Positions 61,776 through 64,000 of a stretch of 64,000 nucleotides of DNA are shown in pieces; the stretch's first letter is position 1; the number at the start of each line of letters is the position of its first letter. This DNA is from Pacificoceanicola sp049341065 (GTDB lineage: Bacteria; Pseudomonadota; Alphaproteobacteria; Rhodobacterales; Rhodobacteraceae): NCBI RefSeq assembly GCF_049341065.1, contig NZ_JBMPIX010000018.1:22370-86369 (forward strand), written 5' to 3'. The translations under genes were made by a program, and so were the position numbers. Below the pieces are notes generated by a model. That model was not told the DNA's origin. It saw only the letters and a program-made list of their open reading frames with translations, and did no database searches.

Positions 61776-61804
61776 GAAAAAGCCGCGTCCCATCGGGGCG
61801 CGGT
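61776..61804 (-). terminator. intrinsic terminator of the DUF1127 gene
   Basis: On the minus strand a nine-pair stem (CCGCGTCCC at 61783-61791 with GGGGCGCGG at 61795-61803 on the plus strand, one G-T pair) is followed by five T. It lies 28 bases past the stop of the DUF1127 gene. Confidence 0.8.
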
Positions 61805-61831
61805 CTTTGTCATGATCTGCCTGAGGTAAAC

Positions 61832-62053
61832 TCAGATATAGAGCGTGTCGCGCAGGACGTGGCGTACGATGTCTTCGCGCTTCAGGCCCATTTTGGCCAG
61901 ATCGGCGTCGGATTTCGCACTCAGACGCTCCATCTCGCGCATCCGCGGGTTCGCTTCTGCAATTGCGGTCAGTGCGCTCAGGATGCGGTTGCCAAGACCG
62001 GCCAGCGGCGACGTGGGTGCGGTGGTTGTATAGGGGGCGTTGATATGTGCCAT
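61832..62053 (-). CDS. DUF1127 domain small protein
   Basis: A 73-residue protein. The C-terminal ~40 residues carry the DUF1127 pattern: AEANPRMREMERLSAKSDAD then LAKMGLKREDIVRHVLRD. Short DUF1127 proteins in alphaproteobacteria bind RNA or affect phosphate and carbon metabolism in a few studied cases; the role here is unknown. GAGG precedes the ATG at 62051-62053; the 21 codons upstream in the same frame are not used. It has its own terminator. Confidence 0.85.
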   Translation of the reverse strand: MAHINAPYTTTAPTSPLAGLGNRILSALTAIAEANPRMREMERLSAKSDADLAKMGLKREDIVRHVLRDTLYI

Positions 62054-62180
62054 GATAGTGCCTCGTGTTCTGATTGGGTCAGTAACTGATACCCAAAATA
62101 TGCCGCGATGCAGCATTTGACTAGGCGCGCCACGGAATAGCCGCTCTTAGCGAAATGCATAGGTAACAGAGTGTTAACCA

Positions 62181-62218
62181 ACCAAATTGAGGCGACCCGG
62201 GGGCCGCCTCGGTTTGGT
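62181..62218. repeat. 14-base-pair inverted repeat
   Basis: ACCAAATTGAGGCG (62181-62194) pairs with CGCCTCGGTTTGGT (62205-62218) with two G-T pairs and a ten-base GC-rich loop. No T-run follows on either side. It lies in the 287-base gap between the DUF1045 stop and the DUF1127 start. It could be a terminator of the DUF1045 transcript or a regulatory site; the rest of the gap holds nothing I can name. Confidence 0.55.
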
Positions 62219-62340
62219 GATGAAATAACTGACTACAAAGCACACAAAGAACGCCAAAAACGCTTAATACTTGCGCTGGCTGCGCGGTCACACTCGCCTG
62301 CGCAGGCTAAGCTGCTTCAATGACAGTTTTGCGAAGATTC

Positions 62341-63024
62341 CTAGGCCAGCTTGTACCGAGCCAGGCTGTGGAACATTCCGCTGTGGTCTTCGCCGCACAG
62401 CGTCAACGCGTCTATGTGGAAAGGCGCGGGAAGCAGTGGGGCAAGAATAGGGGCCAAAGCATTTTGCGTATGTTTGGCCGCAGAACTGGGCAACTGACCG
62501 GTCAGGGTCATGTGAAAGCGAAATTCGTCCATGACATAAGGATACCCCCATTGCTCCAGCAAGGCGTCCTGCGCAGCGGTCAGGGGGCGACTGCGACGGC
62601 GTTGCAATTCCTCATCCGAAAGCGCCGCGCGAAAGTGGTCGAAGTCTTCCACCACCCGGGCGGCCAGCGCCTTGAGCGGAGCGGTGTCGCCCGTGGGCAC
62701 AAGCGCAAGAAAGCGTCCAAGCCGGGCCAGTTCCAGCCCGTCCAATTGAACCGCCCTTGTCTTGGCGCAGAAAGCGGCCAGCGCAATGTCCAGACTTTTT
62801 GCTGTTTCGCCCTCGGTCAGATGGAATGGCGGTTTGATCGTGCCGTGAAAGCCGTATTTGCGCGGCGTCTGGCTCAGATCATGGGCCGGGGCAGGCAGGT
62901 TTGCGACCTGCGGAGCATCGGGGCGCTCGCCGGTGGAGAGGTTCCAGCCCAGCCAGGCTGCCCCGAATTCAGACAGCGGTCCGGCGGGCAGAGTGTAGTA
63001 GATGGCATATCTGGCGTAGGGCAT
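62341..63024 (-). CDS. DUF1045 protein, 2H phosphoesterase-like
   Basis: A 227-residue protein of the DUF1045 family, often found with phosphonate-degradation (phn) genes. Two HxT motifs are present, HGT at 60-62 (KYGFHGTIKPP) and HMT at 171-173 (FRFHMTLTG), the signature of 2H phosphoesterases that act on cyclic or 2',5' nucleotide bonds. The start YARYAIYYTLP is typical; the ATG at 63022-63024 begins the family block. No phn gene is near, so a link with phosphonate use is not visible here. Confidence 0.85.
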   Translation of the reverse strand: MPYARYAIYYTLPAGPLSEFGAAWLGWNLSTGERPDAPQVANLPAPAHDLSQTPRKYGFHGTIKPPFHLTEGETAKSLDIALAAFCAKTRAVQLDGLELARLGRFLALVPTGDTAPLKALAARVVEDFDHFRAALSDEELQRRRSRPLTAAQDALLEQWGYPYVMDEFRFHMTLTGQLPSSAAKHTQNALAPILAPLLPAPFHIDALTLCGEDHSGMFHSLARYKLA

Positions 63025-63120
63025 GGTCGCGGCCTGATTTTGGCAATCCTTGTCCATTCACGGTGGCAGCCAAAGCGGCATTTGCCAAGTATCATAAGCG
63101 GTTAATCCGCCTATGGCCTG

Positions 63121-63777
63121 TCAGTTCGGCCAGTTCTTTGCCAGCGTGCCTTTCGCCTGCTCTTCCTTCACGACCGCGCGATAGTGGCGCATGTTGTGGT
63201 CCGGGCCAAAGCTGGATCGGCTGGCATGGGCGCGGTGCACGGTACCCATATGGTTGAAAGAGCCGGGCAGGCGGCAAACGGGATCATCGTCCCGGTTGAT
63301 GCAAAGGCAGAATTCGTCGTTCTTGATCGCACCGCGCGCTTTGCGCGGGCGCGGTGCGCCAAAACCGATCCCGGCGATGCCCCAGCTTTTGCTCAGGATC
63401 TGGGTGGCCGCCGCCCCAAGCGAATGACCGATGACATAGGTTGGTTTTGTGCCGCTTTCTTCGACCCAATCGTAGATTGCCTTGGCGTGCCGCAGAAACC
63501 CCTGATGCCAGATCGTCCCAGAGGCGCCTTTTTCGGTGGTATTGTCCCGGACGCTGTAGCGTTTCCCGGCAATCCAGATAACTCTGAGATTGAACTTAAG
63601 GTAATCCATCACAGAGTTCGATCCGGGTATCAGCAACACGCCATTGTCGAGCAGATGCGCCTGCACGTCCCCTTTGTCAAACGACCGCGCAATGCGTGGA
63701 GCCACCGAAGGGTGTGTGGTTGCCTTGTAAGACGACTCGGCCAGCTGTGCGGCGGTTGCGATGGGATAGCGATGCAT
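63121..63777 (-). CDS. lipase class 3 family protein
   Basis: A 218-residue serine hydrolase with the lipase class 3 pattern: GHSLGAAATQIL with Ser119, IGFGAPRPRK, a NRDDDPVCRLPG block that supplies the acid near Asp165, and a C-terminal DHNMRHYR with His194. No signal peptide is seen, so it may act in the cytoplasm or be exported without a classic signal. The ATG at 63775-63777 was chosen because the family part starts soon after; the frame extends 13 codons further. It is the last intact gene before the junction at the right end. Confidence 0.8.
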   Translation of the reverse strand: MHRYPIATAAQLAESSYKATTHPSVAPRIARSFDKGDVQAHLLDNGVLLIPGSNSVMDYLKFNLRVIWIAGKRYSVRDNTTEKGASGTIWHQGFLRHAKAIYDWVEESGTKPTYVIGHSLGAAATQILSKSWGIAGIGFGAPRPRKARGAIKNDEFCLCINRDDDPVCRLPGSFNHMGTVHRAHASRSSFGPDHNMRHYRAVVKEEQAKGTLAKNWPN

Positions 63778-63829
63778 GAGGCAAACTGTGCCGCGAGAGT
63801 AGCGGCATGGCAACAACCAAAGGCGATTG

Positions 63830-63871
63830 TGATCCCGGCAGGATTCGAACCTGCAACCTGCCCCTTAGGAG
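63830..63871 (-). tRNA. 3' half of tRNA-Arg(CCU), truncated
   Basis: On the minus strand, from the 5' side, the fragment begins with the anticodon loop CTCCTAA (anticodon CCT). Next come the 3' anticodon stem GGGGC, a five-base variable loop, a T arm GCAGG-TTCGAAT-CCTGC and the 3' acceptor strand CGGGATC with A as discriminator. CCA is not encoded. Upstream of the loop (63872 onward) the sequence no longer fits a tRNA: the 5' anticodon stem, D arm and 5' acceptor strand are absent. It cannot be a working gene; it looks like the leftover half of an attachment site. Confidence 0.8.
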
Positions 63872-63883
63872 TAAGTGTTCCTA

Positions 63884-64000
63884 GGGTCAGGATTCATAAC
63901 CAGTAGATGACGACTGCTGCGATGGCGATGGCCGAAAGGAAGACTTTTGGGCACCGGTCGTAGCGGGTTGCCACGCGCCTCCAGTCCTTGAGCCTGCCGA
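63884..64000 (-). mobile_element. IS5-family insertion sequence, one end
   Basis: The left boundary lies near 63881-63884, where a CTAG precedes GGGTCAGGATTCATAACC, which looks like a terminal inverted repeat. The transposase reading frame ends 10 bases inside. The other end is beyond the window, so the inverted repeat and target duplication cannot be verified. Confidence 0.7.
63894..64000 (-). CDS. IS5-family transposase, C-terminal fragment in window
   Basis: Thirty-five codons are visible on the minus strand, ending at the TGA at 63894-63896. The translated end (RLKDWRRVATRYDRCPKVF followed by LSAIAIAAVVIYWL) is the well-known C-terminus of the IS5/IS427-type DDE transposases, where the DWRRVATRYD block contains part of the YREK region. 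The rest of the gene continues to the right of the window, so its integrity and any programmed frameshift, common in this group, cannot be judged. Confidence 0.85.
   Translation of the reverse strand, partial: GRLKDWRRVATRYDRCPKVFLSAIAIAAVVIYWL

Noticed and set aside
63830..63900. A complete tRNA gene at the right end
   Set aside because: The D arm, 5' acceptor strand and 5' anticodon stem are missing, so only a fragment is reported.

Overview
The window is a dense, GC-rich stretch of a bacterial chromosome. Its gene content and spelling point to an alphaproteobacterium of the order Rhodobacterales (Roseobacter/Rhodobacter group). Evidence for this includes a complete F1 ATP synthase operon (delta, alpha, gamma, beta, epsilon), a lone 44-residue aa3-type cytochrome oxidase subunit IV, small DUF1127 and DUF465 proteins, a DUF2125 protein, phbA-phbB polyhydroxybutyrate genes and ETF-ubiquinone oxidoreductase. 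Assignment to a genus is not possible from this view. Almost all of the window looks like stable core chromosome; only the last ~170 bases carry signs of mobile DNA.

Layout. 1-2.8 kb: the end of panB, panC, and an M20 peptidase. 2.8-12.4 kb: a DUF2125 protein, a ChaC-type cyclotransferase, a MotA/MotB-like pair whose second member has a coiled coil of about 660 residues before an OmpA domain, an M23 peptidase coupled to clpA, and gloB. 12.4-14.9 kb: a methyltransferase, then a decayed RTX-like calcium-binding gene with several frameshifts and a stop. 14.9-19.9 kb: atpHAGDC with a good terminator. 20-24 kb: H-type lectin, dihaem cytochrome c, prs, a DsbA-fold isomerase, an alpha/beta hydrolase, plsY. 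24.2-27.9 kb: a pyrimidine operon in which pyrB and a catalytically degenerate pyrC flank three uncharacterised membrane/PH-like proteins. 28-35 kb: a uracil-DNA glycosylase without most iron-sulfur ligands, a LysE exporter, moaB, and an RND pump with extra C-terminal segments. 35-43 kb: a DsbD-N-like protein, YqgE, Sua5, an acyl-CoA dehydrogenase with a metallo-beta-lactamase-fold hydrolase, DUF6173, the oxidase subunit, a lipoprotein, and azlCD. 43-47.7 kb: a tightly overlapping molybdenum-cofactor operon (fdhD, YcxB-like, mobA, mobB, an unnamed partner, moeA). 47.7-56.5 kb: greA and a coupled membrane protein, etfQO, PilZ, a TPR protein with ispE, a convergent polyprenyl synthase, DUF2007 with a tRNA-type methyltransferase, DUF465. 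56.7-63.8 kb: a ring-cleaving dioxygenase, phbB and phbA, an EAL protein, rpsD with a clear promoter and terminator, DUF1127, a 2H phosphoesterase-like DUF1045 protein and a class 3 lipase.

The right end is a junction. A 42-nt 3' half of a tRNA-Arg(CCU) is followed within about 10 bases by the end of an IS5-family element. This is the pattern expected at the far end of an island integrated in a tRNA gene, so the island and the intact tRNA should lie to the right of the window.

The strongest leads are the MotAB-like pair, the pyr operon with its pseudo-dihydroorotase and membrane proteins, the tRNA-half boundary, the cysteine-poor uracil glycosylase and FdhD, the inverted repeat and terminator that separate phbA from phbB, and a dispersed intergenic repeat present twice. 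I see no CRISPR array, no rRNA and no recognisable defence island.
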